64,000 bases of DNA from positions 391,023-455,022 of the forward strand of contig CALLPI010000008.1 of the NCBI GenBank assembly GCA_938015595.1, read 5' to 3'. The notes under the pieces were generated by a model that saw nothing but the letters and a program-made list of their open reading frames with translations, did no database searches and was not told the origin of the DNA. The stretch comes from an uncultured Saprospiraceae bacterium. Its GTDB lineage: Bacteria > Bacteroidota > Bacteroidia > Chitinophagales > Saprospiraceae. Shown here piece after piece: positions 54,632-63,524 of this stretch. Position 1 is the stretch's first letter. Each line of letters opens with the position of its first letter. A program made the position numbers and the translations under genes.

Positions 54632-55159
54632 ATGAAACAGGAAAAAGAAGTTTTGTATGGCCTCTACGACGACGAGGAAATCCTGTTGGGCGCTGTGAAA
54701 GCGGCCAAAGCAGAGCATCTGGAAATCATGGACGTGTTCACGCCCTTTCCGGTGCATGGCCTTGATGAAGCGTTGGAACTGGAGGAAAGCCGCCTGCACA
54801 TCGCGGGGTTCATTTACGGTGCCATTGGTACGCTGACAGCCTTCTTATTCATGACCTGGGTATTTACCCGCGACTGGCCCATCATTTTTGGTGGCAAGCC
54901 TTACTGGTCGGTTCCGGCGTTCATTCCTATTACTTTTGAATTGACAGTGCTGTTTTCAGCTATTGGCATGACGGTATCTTTTTTCACAGTGTGCGGCATG
55001 GCGCCCGGGCGTACCAATCCCACCTTGGACGACCGCATCACTGATGATAAGTTCTGTATCGCATTCGACGCCGCCGGTGCTGGCGAAGACATGCTCAATC
55101 GCCTGCGCAGCTTTTTCAGCCAAACGGGCGCTTCTGAGGTACATTTAAAGACGATTTAA
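54632..55159 (+). CDS. actD: ACIII subunit ActD (DUF3341)
   Basis: A 175-residue small membrane subunit with the DUF3341 pattern. The soluble N-terminus (LYGLYDDEEILLGAVKAAK; VFTPFPVHGLDEAL) is followed by two transmembrane helices at about 55-75 and 95-120, and a C-terminal soluble part with FCIAFDAAGAGEDMLNRLRSFF. In solved ACIII structures ActD clasps the membrane core; it carries no cofactor. The start is the ATG at 54632 (MKQEKEV); an in-frame TTG at 54608 is less likely. It lies between actC and actE in the standard order. Confidence 0.92.
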   Translation: MKQEKEVLYGLYDDEEILLGAVKAAKAEHLEIMDVFTPFPVHGLDEALELEESRLHIAGFIYGAIGTLTAFLFMTWVFTRDWPIIFGGKPYWSVPAFIPITFELTVLFSAIGMTVSFFTVCGMAPGRTNPTLDDRITDDKFCIAFDAAGAGEDMLNRLRSFFSQTGASEVHLKTI

Positions 55160-55187
55160 AAATCGCACCATAAAAAGACAAGCGTGC

Positions 55188-56060
55188 ATGAAAACCATTT
55201 CTCACTTTATATTGGTCATTGCCCTGGTGGTATTGATACAATCCTGTAAGCCTGCCGGCGGAGAGTTTGCCGGCACGGAATACATGCCCGACATGGCACA
55301 CCCCATTACTTATGAGGCAAATGTCTACGACGATTACAAGCTAAATACCTGGGATGAGCAGAGCGTAGTGTCGCGCAAGGAACTCAGCTTGCACATGTAT
55401 CCGGTGAAAGGCACGGTGCCGCGCGGCTATGCCGGCGTATATTTGGCTCAGGGCACCGAGGCGCAAGAGGCTGCATACGGTATAGTGCGCGGTGACAACT
55501 CTCCTCGCGCGGTGGCGGCGCCTGTCAATGGTAAGGTGCCCTACTATTATGCCGATACGCCAGAAGACCGCCAGCGCGCTACTGCTGAAATTATTGATAA
55601 CCCGTACCCGATCACGGAAGCTGGCTTGGCCCAAGGCAAAGAGTTGTACAATATCTATTGCGGTATTTGCCACGGCGAGAAGGGTAATGGCCTGGGGTAC
55701 CTGGTGCGCGACCCCGACCCCACTACCGGCGACCCAGGTGGCAAGTACCCGGCAGCACCGGCCAACCTGGTGAACGACGAGTTCACAGCTGCTTCTAACG
55801 GGCGCTTCTATCATGCTATTATGTACGGCCTCAATGTCATGGGAGCTTACAAAGACAAGCTCTCCTATGAAGAGCGCTGGCAGGTGATTCACTACATCCG
55901 CTCACTGCAAGCTGCTGAGAAAAAACTGGCATATAATGAAAGTAAAAATACACTGAACCCTGCCTTTGGTACACCAGGTAAACTGGTGAAAAAAGCAGTA
56001 CCTTCCGTTACCCTCGTCAGCGATGCGACCACGCCTGTACCAGGGCCGAGCGGTCATTAA
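55188..56060 (+). CDS. actE: ACIII subunit ActE, monoheme cytochrome c lipoprotein
   Basis: A 290-residue lipoprotein: signal MKTISHFILVIALVVLIQSC with the lipidated Cys20. The periplasmic cytochrome c domain binds one heme at CGICH (158-162); Met218 in MYGLNVMGA is a likely axial ligand. The N-terminal 130 residues contain the ActE-specific segments YMPDMAHPITYEANVYDDY and LHMYPVKGTVPRGY. It is the exit cytochrome of ACIII, near the docking side to the oxidase. Lengths and order match other Bacteroidota ACIII clusters. Confidence 0.93.
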   Translation: MKTISHFILVIALVVLIQSCKPAGGEFAGTEYMPDMAHPITYEANVYDDYKLNTWDEQSVVSRKELSLHMYPVKGTVPRGYAGVYLAQGTEAQEAAYGIVRGDNSPRAVAAPVNGKVPYYYADTPEDRQRATAEIIDNPYPITEAGLAQGKELYNIYCGICHGEKGNGLGYLVRDPDPTTGDPGGKYPAAPANLVNDEFTAASNGRFYHAIMYGLNVMGAYKDKLSYEERWQVIHYIRSLQAAEKKLAYNESKNTLNPAFGTPGKLVKKAVPSVTLVSDATTPVPGPSGH

Positions 56061-56117
56061 TGCACACGCACAAACGATAGATAGGAGACACACACATCAT
56101 TTAATTTGATTCTTGCG

Positions 56118-57392
56118 ATGGAAGAAAAATTCGTGTTCGATTCTAAAAAGCGCTGGGTACTGGGCAGCGGTATGATACTGGGGCTGCTATGCATGCTCAT
56201 TACGTTCTTCAAAGACGACGAGCTGCACACCCGCTTTTGGACCAACTACCTCCACAACACTGTATTTTTTGTGGGCATAGCGTTGATGTCGCTTTTTATT
56301 TTGGCGGCATTCACCACGGCATTTGCCGGTTGGAGTACGCTCATCAAGCGGGTGTGGGAGGCTTATGCCCTGTTTTTGGTTCCCGGCCTGGTGTTATTGC
56401 TGGTATTGATCATTGGCGTGTGGGGGCACTGGCATCACCTGTACCACTGGGCCGACGCCGAAGCGGTGAAAACCGACAAGGTTATGTTTGGCAAGTCAGG
56501 CTTCCTCAACAAGTACTGGTACACCTTCGGTACCATCATCGTGGTGGGCGCCTGGATATACTTTGCCCAACGCATCCGCAAGTACTCTGTAGAAGAGGAT
56601 GCAAACGGCCCCGGCGAGGACTTCAGCTACCATCGCAAGATTCGCACCTTGTCGGTGATATTCTTGCCAATAGCAGGCTTTTCCAGCGCGGCCATGGTGT
56701 GGCAGTGGGTCATGTCATTAGACGCGCACTGGTACAGTACGCTATTTGCGTGGTATTCCGGGTCAAGTTGGTTTCTGGCAGCTATAGCGCTCACCATCCT
56801 GCTCATCATTTACCTGAAAGCGCAAGGTTACATGCCCAAAGTGACGGCCAATCACCTGCACGACCTGGGCAAATACCTCTTCGGCATCAGCGTGTTCTGG
56901 ACTTACCTGTGGTTTTCGCAATACATGCTTATCTGGTATGCCAACGTAGGCGAGGAGACGATTTACTTCCGCGAGCGTTTGGATAATTACAAGCCGCTAT
57001 TCTTTCTCAACCTGCTGTTCAACTTCGTTGCGCCATTCTTTGTACTGATGCGCAATGATACCAAGCGCAAGGTAGGTACCATGGTGTTTGCTTCGATAGT
57101 GGTATTTGTGGGGCACTGGCTCGACTTCTTCCTGATGGTAAAGCCAGGTGCACGCCTTACCGCACTGGAAGCCATGGCGCACCATGCAGGCGAAGTACAC
57201 GATGCAGCATCGCATGGCAGTGGATTGCCCTTCGCCATGGGCTTTTCGTTTCCAGGCTTGTTGGAGTTAGGCACGATGTTTGGCTTCCTTTGTCTGTTTT
57301 TGTACATGGCGTTCACGCAGTTGGCCAAGGCATCGTTGGTGCCGAAAAACGACCCATACCTGGAAGAAAGTTTACACCATCATGTAGTGTAA
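56118..57392 (+). CDS. actF: ACIII subunit ActF, NrfD-like membrane subunit
   Basis: A 424-residue polytopic membrane protein with about ten helices, homologous in fold to ActC but lacking the quinol role. It completes the membrane core of ACIII and is the paralogous half of the ActC/ActF pair. Visible family segments are WTNYLHNTVFFVGIALMSLF, KSGFLNKYWYTFG and AMVWQWVMSLDAHWYSTLFAWYSG. The start chosen is the ATG giving MEEKFVFDSKK; four codons upstream another ATG also fits. It ends 79 bp before ctaC on the same strand. Confidence 0.92.
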   Translation: MEEKFVFDSKKRWVLGSGMILGLLCMLITFFKDDELHTRFWTNYLHNTVFFVGIALMSLFILAAFTTAFAGWSTLIKRVWEAYALFLVPGLVLLLVLIIGVWGHWHHLYHWADAEAVKTDKVMFGKSGFLNKYWYTFGTIIVVGAWIYFAQRIRKYSVEEDANGPGEDFSYHRKIRTLSVIFLPIAGFSSAAMVWQWVMSLDAHWYSTLFAWYSGSSWFLAAIALTILLIIYLKAQGYMPKVTANHLHDLGKYLFGISVFWTYLWFSQYMLIWYANVGEETIYFRERLDNYKPLFFLNLLFNFVAPFFVLMRNDTKRKVGTMVFASIVVFVGHWLDFFLMVKPGARLTALEAMAHHAGEVHDAASHGSGLPFAMGFSFPGLLELGTMFGFLCLFLYMAFTQLAKASLVPKNDPYLEESLHHHVV

Positions 57393-57471
57393 ATGACTGA
57401 ACAAATCGCAGCGCAAATCATTTAATGAAGAAATATTCATACAGGTCTAACCACTCTCAATAACACATATA

Positions 57472-58968
57472 ATGACGATCTTACTTGGTCTTCTCATCGT
57501 AATACTCTTGGCCGTAGTAGTGGTGCAAGTAGGCAAAGTGTCCGAAATAGCTGCTAAGATTCGCGGCGAGGAGGAAGTACAGGATAGCATCAACAAACGC
57601 CAGGGCTTTTTATCGCTGGTGTTCATGATTGTCTTCCTGTTGGCGGTATCTATCTCTGGAGTACACTATAAAGATTGGTACCTCGGTTTCGGTCCTCACG
57701 AGGCTGCTTCAGAGCACGGCAGTGCTATTGACCGCATGTTCAACGTAACTTTACTGGCTACGGGCTTCGTGTTTGTCATCACGCATATTTTGCTGTTCTA
57801 CTTCGCTTACAAGTACAGTGGCAGCCGCAAGCGCAAGGCCTCCTATGTGCCTCACGACGACAAGCTCGAAATCGTATGGACTATAGTACCTGCCGTAGTG
57901 ATGGCCTTTTTGGTGATCAGTGGTCTGGATACTTGGAACGAGGTCATGGCCGACGTAAAAGCCGGCGATGACTATATGGAAATCGAGGCCGTTGGTGAGC
58001 AGTTTGGCTGGACAATCCGCTATCCTGGTGCCGATAATGCGCTGGGCGAGCGCAGCTACAAAATGATTTCTGGTGATAACCCTATAGGTCAAAACTGGAA
58101 AGACGAAAAAAACCTCGACGATTTTCATGCCACCGAAATCGTACTGCCTGTAGGCAAGCGTATTCGCGTGCGCATTACTTCTAAAGACGTGCTACACAAC
58201 TTTTACTTGCCGCACTTCCGCGTAAAAATGGACGCCGTGCCAGGTATGCCTACCTACTTTGTGTTCACGCCTAAGAAAACGACTGAGGAGTATCGCAACG
58301 AACTGAGTAACTACAAGACTTACCAGCAGCCTGCTGACCCTAACGACCCGCAGGGCGAGCAGCTTTGGCAGCGCTTTGACTATGAGCTGGCCTGCGCCGA
58401 ACTCTGCGGCAAGGGGCACTTCAGCATGAAGCGCATTGTAAAAATTGTATCGGAAGACGAATACAAGGCTTGGGTAGAAAAGCAAAACTCCTTCTACTTC
58501 AGTCAGGTGCGTGGTACGGCCAATGACCCATTTGCCGATAAGTGGTTTCCGCAAGAGATCAGCGAGCGCAAGGCCAATTTCAGCGCTAACCTGGAGGCAG
58601 CCCGCGCGGCAGCAGGAGTAGATGCCAAAACACTGCGCTTCGAATACGTGAATTTCGTGACAGGCTCCGATAAACTCACACCAGTGTCGCAATACGAATT
58701 GGGCTTCCTAGTGGATGCCTTGAATCAGTATCCGAATATGACCATCGAACTAGCAGGCCATACCGACAACACGGGTGATGCTGCCGCCAACCAAACGCTA
58801 TCGGAGGCGCGCGCCAAATCTGTGTACAACTTCTTGGTAGAAAAAGGCATTGCGCCCAGCCGCTTGCGCGCCGTGGGATATGGCCAGACGCGCCCAATTG
58901 CCGACAACGATACCGAAGACGGCCGCGCAAAGAATCGTCGCACGGAGTTCCGCATCCTTACGCAGTAA
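57472..58968 (+). CDS. ctaC: Cytochrome c oxidase subunit II fused to an OmpA peptidoglycan-binding domain
   Basis: A 498-residue fusion. The N-terminal part has hydrophobic segments at about 3-20, 47-63, 93-113 and 134-152, then the cupredoxin CuA domain, with ligands His242 (VLHNF), Cys308, Glu310, Cys312, His316 and Met319 in CAELCGKGHFSM. After a helical linker, residues about 386-497 form an OmpA-like domain: FVTGSDKLTP, HTDNTG (Asp432), NQTLSEARAKSV (Arg447), and GYGQTRPI...KNRRTEFRI. Asp432 and Arg447 are 15 apart, as are the diaminopimelate-binding pair of A. baumannii OmpA. The C-terminus could therefore hold peptidoglycan while CuA accepts electrons from cytochrome c. No frameshift or internal start is needed. 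Confidence 0.95.
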   Translation: MTILLGLLIVILLAVVVVQVGKVSEIAAKIRGEEEVQDSINKRQGFLSLVFMIVFLLAVSISGVHYKDWYLGFGPHEAASEHGSAIDRMFNVTLLATGFVFVITHILLFYFAYKYSGSRKRKASYVPHDDKLEIVWTIVPAVVMAFLVISGLDTWNEVMADVKAGDDYMEIEAVGEQFGWTIRYPGADNALGERSYKMISGDNPIGQNWKDEKNLDDFHATEIVLPVGKRIRVRITSKDVLHNFYLPHFRVKMDAVPGMPTYFVFTPKKTTEEYRNELSNYKTYQQPADPNDPQGEQLWQRFDYELACAELCGKGHFSMKRIVKIVSEDEYKAWVEKQNSFYFSQVRGTANDPFADKWFPQEISERKANFSANLEAARAAAGVDAKTLRFEYVNFVTGSDKLTPVSQYELGFLVDALNQYPNMTIELAGHTDNTGDAAANQTLSEARAKSVYNFLVEKGIAPSRLRAVGYGQTRPIADNDTEDGRAKNRRTEFRILTQ

Positions 58969-59021
58969 AGTAAAGTAAAAACATTCATCACACAGTTGAA
59001 GGCAACTTAAATTTTCAGCAA

Positions 59022-60887
59022 ATGGCTACCATGACCACCACCACAAATCTTCCAGCTACCCAGCACGACGAGGAAGTGCTGATAGAGCAGCTAGGCTATG
59101 ATGACCACTTCCATGAGCACCATCATGGCGACAAGTACAAGTCCAACTTCATCACGACATACATTTTCAGTCAAGATCACAAGATGATTGCCAAGCAATT
59201 CCTCATCACGGGGATGTTCTGGGCCATCATGGGCAGCTTGATGTCGTTGGTATTTCGCTTGCAGTTGGGCTTCCCGCAGGAAAGTTTGACTTGGCTCAAG
59301 CCATTCTTAGGCAAATGGATTGTGGTACAAAACGGCGTGGGTTCGCTCTCGCCAGAGTTCTACTATGCCTTGGTGACGATACACGGCACCGTACTGGTGT
59401 TCTTTGTATTGACGGCGGGATTGAGCGGTACGTTCAGCAACCTGCTTATTCCTCTTCAGGTTGGTGCGCGAGATATGGCCTCGCCGTTCCTTAACATGCT
59501 GTCGTATTGGTTCTTCTTCTTGGCAGGTGTTGTGATGTTTCTGTCGTTGTTCTTGAGCACAGGGCCCTTCTCTGGCGGATGGACGGCTTATCCGCCGCTG
59601 AGCATCCTACCACAGGCATCTACGGGCTCAGGTGCGGGTATGACGCTCTGGGCCATCAGTTTAGTGCTGTTTGTTGTGTCGGTATTGTTAGGGGGTATCA
59701 ACTACATTACTACGGTGCTCAACCTGCGTACCAAGGGGATGACCATGTGGCGCTTGCCGCTGACGATATGGGCGTTTTTCATTACGGCCATCATTGGCCT
59801 GCTTTCTTTCCCTGTGCTGGTATCGGCATTTTTGCTAGTCATTTTTGATCGTACCTTTGGTACAAGTTTCTTCTTAAGCGAAATATTCATTGGTGGTCAG
59901 GCGCTGGAGCACGTGGGTGGTAGCCCGGTGTTGTACCAGCACTTGTTCTGGTTCTTGGGGCACCCGGAGGTATATATCATCATTTTGCCGGCTATGGGGT
60001 TGGTATCCGAGGTATTATCGGTGCACTCTCGCAAGCCCATCTTTGGGTACAAAGCTATGGTGTTCTCCATGCTAGCCATTGCATTTCTGTCATTTATTGT
60101 GTGGGCGCACCACATGTTCATGTCAGGGGTGAACCCGTTTATCTCTAACTTCTTTGTAATTTTCACGCTCATCATTGCCGTACCCTCGGCGGTGAAAGTG
60201 TTCAACTGGATATCTACGCTGTACCGGGGCAATATTCGCTTCAACGCGGCCAGCTTGTTTGCTATTGGCTTTGTGTCGCTGTTTATATCGGGGGGGTTGA
60301 CTGGCATCTTCCTAGGTAACTCTGCTATTGATATCCAACTGCACGACACTTACTTTGTGGTGGCTCACTTCCATATTGTGATGGGCGTGGCAGCCTTCTT
60401 TGGCATGTTTGCTGGTATCTACCATTGGTTCCCCAAAATGTATGGCCGCTTTATGAACGAAACTATGGGCAAAATCCACTTCTGGGGTACGCTCATTGGT
60501 GCTTACGCTATCTTCTGGCCAATGCACTACACAGGTATGGCCGGTGTGCCGCGCCGTTATTATGCCTTTGATACGTTCGAGACGTTCCGTCACTTCACGG
60601 AGTTGAACCAGTTCATCACTGTGGCAGCCATTGTGACTTTTACTTTCCAGTTGGTATTCGTGATCAACTTCTTCTACAGTATTTGGAATGGTAAGAAGTT
60701 GACAGTCAAGAATCCCTGGGGGGCTTCTACGCTGGAGTGGACTACGCCTATTCATACTGGTCACGGCAACTGGGAGGGTAAAATTCCTGCAGTACAGCGT
60801 TGGCCTTATGACTATGGTAAAAACGGGCGGGAATTCATTCCGCAATACGAGCCACTGGGACAAGGAGAGCGAGATGGGGGTCACTGA
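59022..60887 (+). CDS. ctaD: Cytochrome c oxidase subunit I (aa3-type)
   Basis: A 621-residue heme-copper oxidase core with 12 transmembrane helices. Ligands: His121 (VTIHGTV) and His451 for heme a, His314 with Tyr318 (GHPEVY) and His363/364 (WAHHMF) for CuB, and His449 (AHFHIV) for heme a3. Proton-channel residues are visible: Lys344 (FGYKAM), Asp151 (GARDMASP) and Glu316. These mark an A-type oxidase. The N-terminal 40 residues are cytoplasmic and His-rich (HFHEHHHG). It reduces oxygen to water while pumping protons. It follows ctaC by 53 bp. Confidence 0.97.
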   Translation: MATMTTTTNLPATQHDEEVLIEQLGYDDHFHEHHHGDKYKSNFITTYIFSQDHKMIAKQFLITGMFWAIMGSLMSLVFRLQLGFPQESLTWLKPFLGKWIVVQNGVGSLSPEFYYALVTIHGTVLVFFVLTAGLSGTFSNLLIPLQVGARDMASPFLNMLSYWFFFLAGVVMFLSLFLSTGPFSGGWTAYPPLSILPQASTGSGAGMTLWAISLVLFVVSVLLGGINYITTVLNLRTKGMTMWRLPLTIWAFFITAIIGLLSFPVLVSAFLLVIFDRTFGTSFFLSEIFIGGQALEHVGGSPVLYQHLFWFLGHPEVYIIILPAMGLVSEVLSVHSRKPIFGYKAMVFSMLAIAFLSFIVWAHHMFMSGVNPFISNFFVIFTLIIAVPSAVKVFNWISTLYRGNIRFNAASLFAIGFVSLFISGGLTGIFLGNSAIDIQLHDTYFVVAHFHIVMGVAAFFGMFAGIYHWFPKMYGRFMNETMGKIHFWGTLIGAYAIFWPMHYTGMAGVPRRYYAFDTFETFRHFTELNQFITVAAIVTFTFQLVFVINFFYSIWNGKKLTVKNPWGASTLEWTTPIHTGHGNWEGKIPAVQRWPYDYGKNGREFIPQYEPLGQGERDGGH

Positions 60888-60955
60888 GGTGACTGTGAGA
60901 CCTTGAAGACTGGGTAAAAAATAGTTTGTGGTTTTGTGGATTCAAAATTGAGCAA

Positions 60956-61852
60956 GTGGCAGAATTAAAAGTAGCGAAGGCGGGGATAGCTAGTTTAGTG
61001 GGTCGTAAGCTGGGAGACTACGGCTTGCTGGTGAAGTACCGCTTATCGGCTACGGTGGTGTTTTCGTCGGTGATGGCCTTTTTGATCGGCGCTGGAGGGC
61101 ATGTTAGTGCTTTGGCTGTGGGTATTCTGGCGTTGGGTGGTTTTTTAGTGACTGCTGCCGCCAATGCGCTCAACCAAGTGCTTGAGAAGGATTATGACCG
61201 GCTAATGAAACGCACTGCCGATCGTCCTTTGGCTACTGGGCGTATGAAGGTATCAGAGGCAGTATTAGCTGCTGGGCTGATGTGTATGTGCGGCATTGCA
61301 CTGTTGGCGTTGTTCAATCCCTGGACAGCATTCCTGGGTATGCTGGCCATGCTGAGCTATGCTTTCGTCTATACGCCGTTGAAGCGCATATCGGCATTGG
61401 CTATACCGGTGGGGGCTATACCGGGCGCATTGCCTGCCATGATAGGCTGTGTAGCCGCTCAAGGTGAGATTACTCTATTGGCTTGGGCTTTGTTCAGTAT
61501 TCAATTTCTGTGGCAGTTCCCGCATTTTTGGTCTATCGGGATGCTGGGCTATGCCGACTACCGCCGGGCAGGATTTCGGTTCATTCCTGGCTGGGAAACG
61601 CCTGATCCGCGCATTGCTCGGCAGGCTTTTGGCACAGCCCTGATGCTGGTACCTATGAGTATTGTACCTTGGGTGTTGAAGACAAGTGGCGTAATCTCAA
61701 TGGTGGCGGTAGTGTTGCTCAGTTTTGGGTATGCCTGGATGGCCTGGCGATTTCAGCGGCACTATGACCGTGCCTCGGCGCTGGGGCTGATGTTTTATTC
61801 GTTTGGGTACATTCCGTTGACTTTCGTGGCATTGTATGCCGATAAAATATGA
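60956..61852 (+). CDS. ctaB: Protoheme IX farnesyltransferase (heme O synthase)
   Basis: A 298-residue UbiA-type prenyltransferase with nine or so transmembrane helices. The first Asp-rich motif is NQVLEKDYDRLMKRTADRP; the second region is near GYADYRRAGFRFIP. It adds a farnesyl group to heme b, making the heme o precursor of heme a for the oxidase encoded next to it. The start is assigned to the GTG at 60956 (VAELKVAKAG); the frame is also open from a TTG at 60926. Its stop overlaps the start of the next gene (ATGA), indicating coupling. Confidence 0.9.
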   Translation: MAELKVAKAGIASLVGRKLGDYGLLVKYRLSATVVFSSVMAFLIGAGGHVSALAVGILALGGFLVTAAANALNQVLEKDYDRLMKRTADRPLATGRMKVSEAVLAAGLMCMCGIALLALFNPWTAFLGMLAMLSYAFVYTPLKRISALAIPVGAIPGALPAMIGCVAAQGEITLLAWALFSIQFLWQFPHFWSIGMLGYADYRRAGFRFIPGWETPDPRIARQAFGTALMLVPMSIVPWVLKTSGVISMVAVVLLSFGYAWMAWRFQRHYDRASALGLMFYSFGYIPLTFVALYADKI

Positions 61853-62448
61853 GTAGAATCAAGATGAGGGTACAAACAGTCAATATGGAATACAGGAGTA
61901 GAAACAGAATACACCCTCAGAAATTTGCGCTGTGGGTAGCCTGTGCCAGTATTACCATGATGTTTGCGGCGTTTACCAGTTCATACCTGGTACGACGCGC
62001 GGCAGGCAACTGGCTGGAGTTCCCGTTGCCAACTGTATTTTACTTCAGTACGGCAGCCATTGTGTTGAGTAGTGTGACGTTGCATTTATCGTACCGGTTT
62101 TTCAAGTCAGGTGCTTGGCAGTCATATCGCATATTTCTCTTAGCTGCGTTTGTGCTGGGGCTGGCATTTCTGGCACTACAGTACCAAGGGTGGGTAGCCC
62201 TGCAGCAAATGGGTGTGACTATTAATACCAATCCTTCGGGATCTTTTGTGTACGTGATCTCAGGGGTGCATGCTGCGCATATTCTGGGTGGTGTGACGGC
62301 CTTGGGCGTAGCTTTGTTGCATGCTTTTGTATTGCCATTCAAGGCGACGTCAGCACGCAAGTTGCGCTTTGAACTGACACTCACATACTGGCACTTTGTA
62401 GATGTGTTGTGGATATATTTGTTCTTCTTCCTTCTTTTACAACCATAA
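61849..62448 (+). CDS. ctaE: Cytochrome c oxidase subunit III-like, short form
   Basis: A 199-residue, five-helix membrane protein of the heme-copper oxidase subunit III family, lacking the first two helices found in long forms. Conserved segments are RIHPQKFALWVACASITMMF, FTSSYLVRRAA and the C-terminal GVHAAHILGGVTALG...YWHFVDVLWIYLFF. It supports proton uptake and oxidase stability. It overlaps ctaB by four bases and precedes a second, larger subunit III. Other ATGs at 61864 and 61885 are possible starts. Confidence 0.88.
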   Translation: MSRIKMRVQTVNMEYRSRNRIHPQKFALWVACASITMMFAAFTSSYLVRRAAGNWLEFPLPTVFYFSTAAIVLSSVTLHLSYRFFKSGAWQSYRIFLLAAFVLGLAFLALQYQGWVALQQMGVTINTNPSGSFVYVISGVHAAHILGGVTALGVALLHAFVLPFKATSARKLRFELTLTYWHFVDVLWIYLFFFLLLQP

Positions 62449-62470
62449 ACACGCAAAAATCAGAAAACGG

Positions 62471-63487
62471 ATGGCATCTCAAACGGATCATGTCGAAGTG
62501 GAACACGAAGTACACGCAAGCAAAGCCGACTGGTCAGGGGGCAAAGAGCCTTTCCAGGTCAGCTATGGCAAATTGATGATGTGGTACTTCCTACTGTCAG
62601 ACGCCTTCACATTTGCGGGTCTGCTCATTGCCTACGGGGCGCTGCGGTTTAGCAGCCCCACCTGGCCCAGTCCCGATTTTGTATTTTCTACGCACCCATT
62701 TGGCGACTCACACTTGCCACTCATTTTTGTGACCATCATGTCGTTCTTGCTCATCGTCAGTTCGGTGACAATGGTGCGCGCCGTACAGGAAGGTCACCGC
62801 GAAAATAAGAACGGGGCGGTATTTTGGCTGTTGATGACAGTGCTCGGCGGCTTGTCGTTCTTGGGCTGCCAAGCCTGGGAGTGGACTAATCTGATAGCCA
62901 AAGAGCACATGACGGTGACCACTAACCCGTTCAGCGTGCACAATGCTGCGGGCGTTTACTTGGCCGCTGATGGCTCGGAGGCTAAGAAAAATGGCAAACC
63001 CGAGACTTTTGTGTCGGGCGATGGCTATCTCATTCACAAAGCTACTGTGCTGACGGATGACAATGACCCTCGCGGCAAGCAGGTGGCCCACCAAGGTGAG
63101 CACCATGACGATCATGGCGGTGGCCACCATCAGGAGGTGTTTGTATATAAAAGCCAGTTGCCGCTGGACGAGCCAGGGCGATACATTGACGAGAAAGGCT
63201 ACATCCATCGCAAGTTCAAGCTGATTGAAGGTCCAAATGCCGGCAAGATCATGCAGGAGGAGTTTGGCCCCAAGGCCTTTGGTGCGTTGTTTTTCTTCAT
63301 CACGGGCTTCCACGGTTTCCACGTATTTTCGGGGGTGGTGTTTTTGCTCATCATTGCCATCAATGCTGCCTCTGGCTTGTATGAAGCCCGCCGCAATGGT
63401 TACGAAATGGTAGAAAAAATAGGTCTGTATTGGCACTTTGTGGACTTGGTGTGGGTATTTGTGTTCTTAGTGTTCTACCTGCTTTAA
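62471..63487 (+). CDS. ctaE: Cytochrome c oxidase subunit III, long form with His-rich insertion
   Basis: A 338-residue subunit III. The N-terminal soluble tail is acidic/His-containing. Transmembrane helices lie around 32-58, 84-104 and 116-133. The conserved QAWEWTNL Glu is near 137, and the last two helices contain FFFITGFHGFHVFSG and YWHFVDLVWVFVF. Between them, residues about 145-262 form a soluble insertion absent from typical subunit III, with a histidine cluster HHDDHGGGHH near 211-220. The insertion could bind metal or contact ACIII; both ideas are inference. The ATG at 62471 is used; the frame extends upstream into the preceding gene. Confidence 0.9.
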   Translation: MASQTDHVEVEHEVHASKADWSGGKEPFQVSYGKLMMWYFLLSDAFTFAGLLIAYGALRFSSPTWPSPDFVFSTHPFGDSHLPLIFVTIMSFLLIVSSVTMVRAVQEGHRENKNGAVFWLLMTVLGGLSFLGCQAWEWTNLIAKEHMTVTTNPFSVHNAAGVYLAADGSEAKKNGKPETFVSGDGYLIHKATVLTDDNDPRGKQVAHQGEHHDDHGGGHHQEVFVYKSQLPLDEPGRYIDEKGYIHRKFKLIEGPNAGKIMQEEFGPKAFGALFFFITGFHGFHVFSGVVFLLIIAINAASGLYEARRNGYEMVEKIGLYWHFVDLVWVFVFLVFYLL

Positions 63488-63524
63488 ATTCTAAATTTTC
63501 GCAATTAGCAAAAAAAGCATACTC

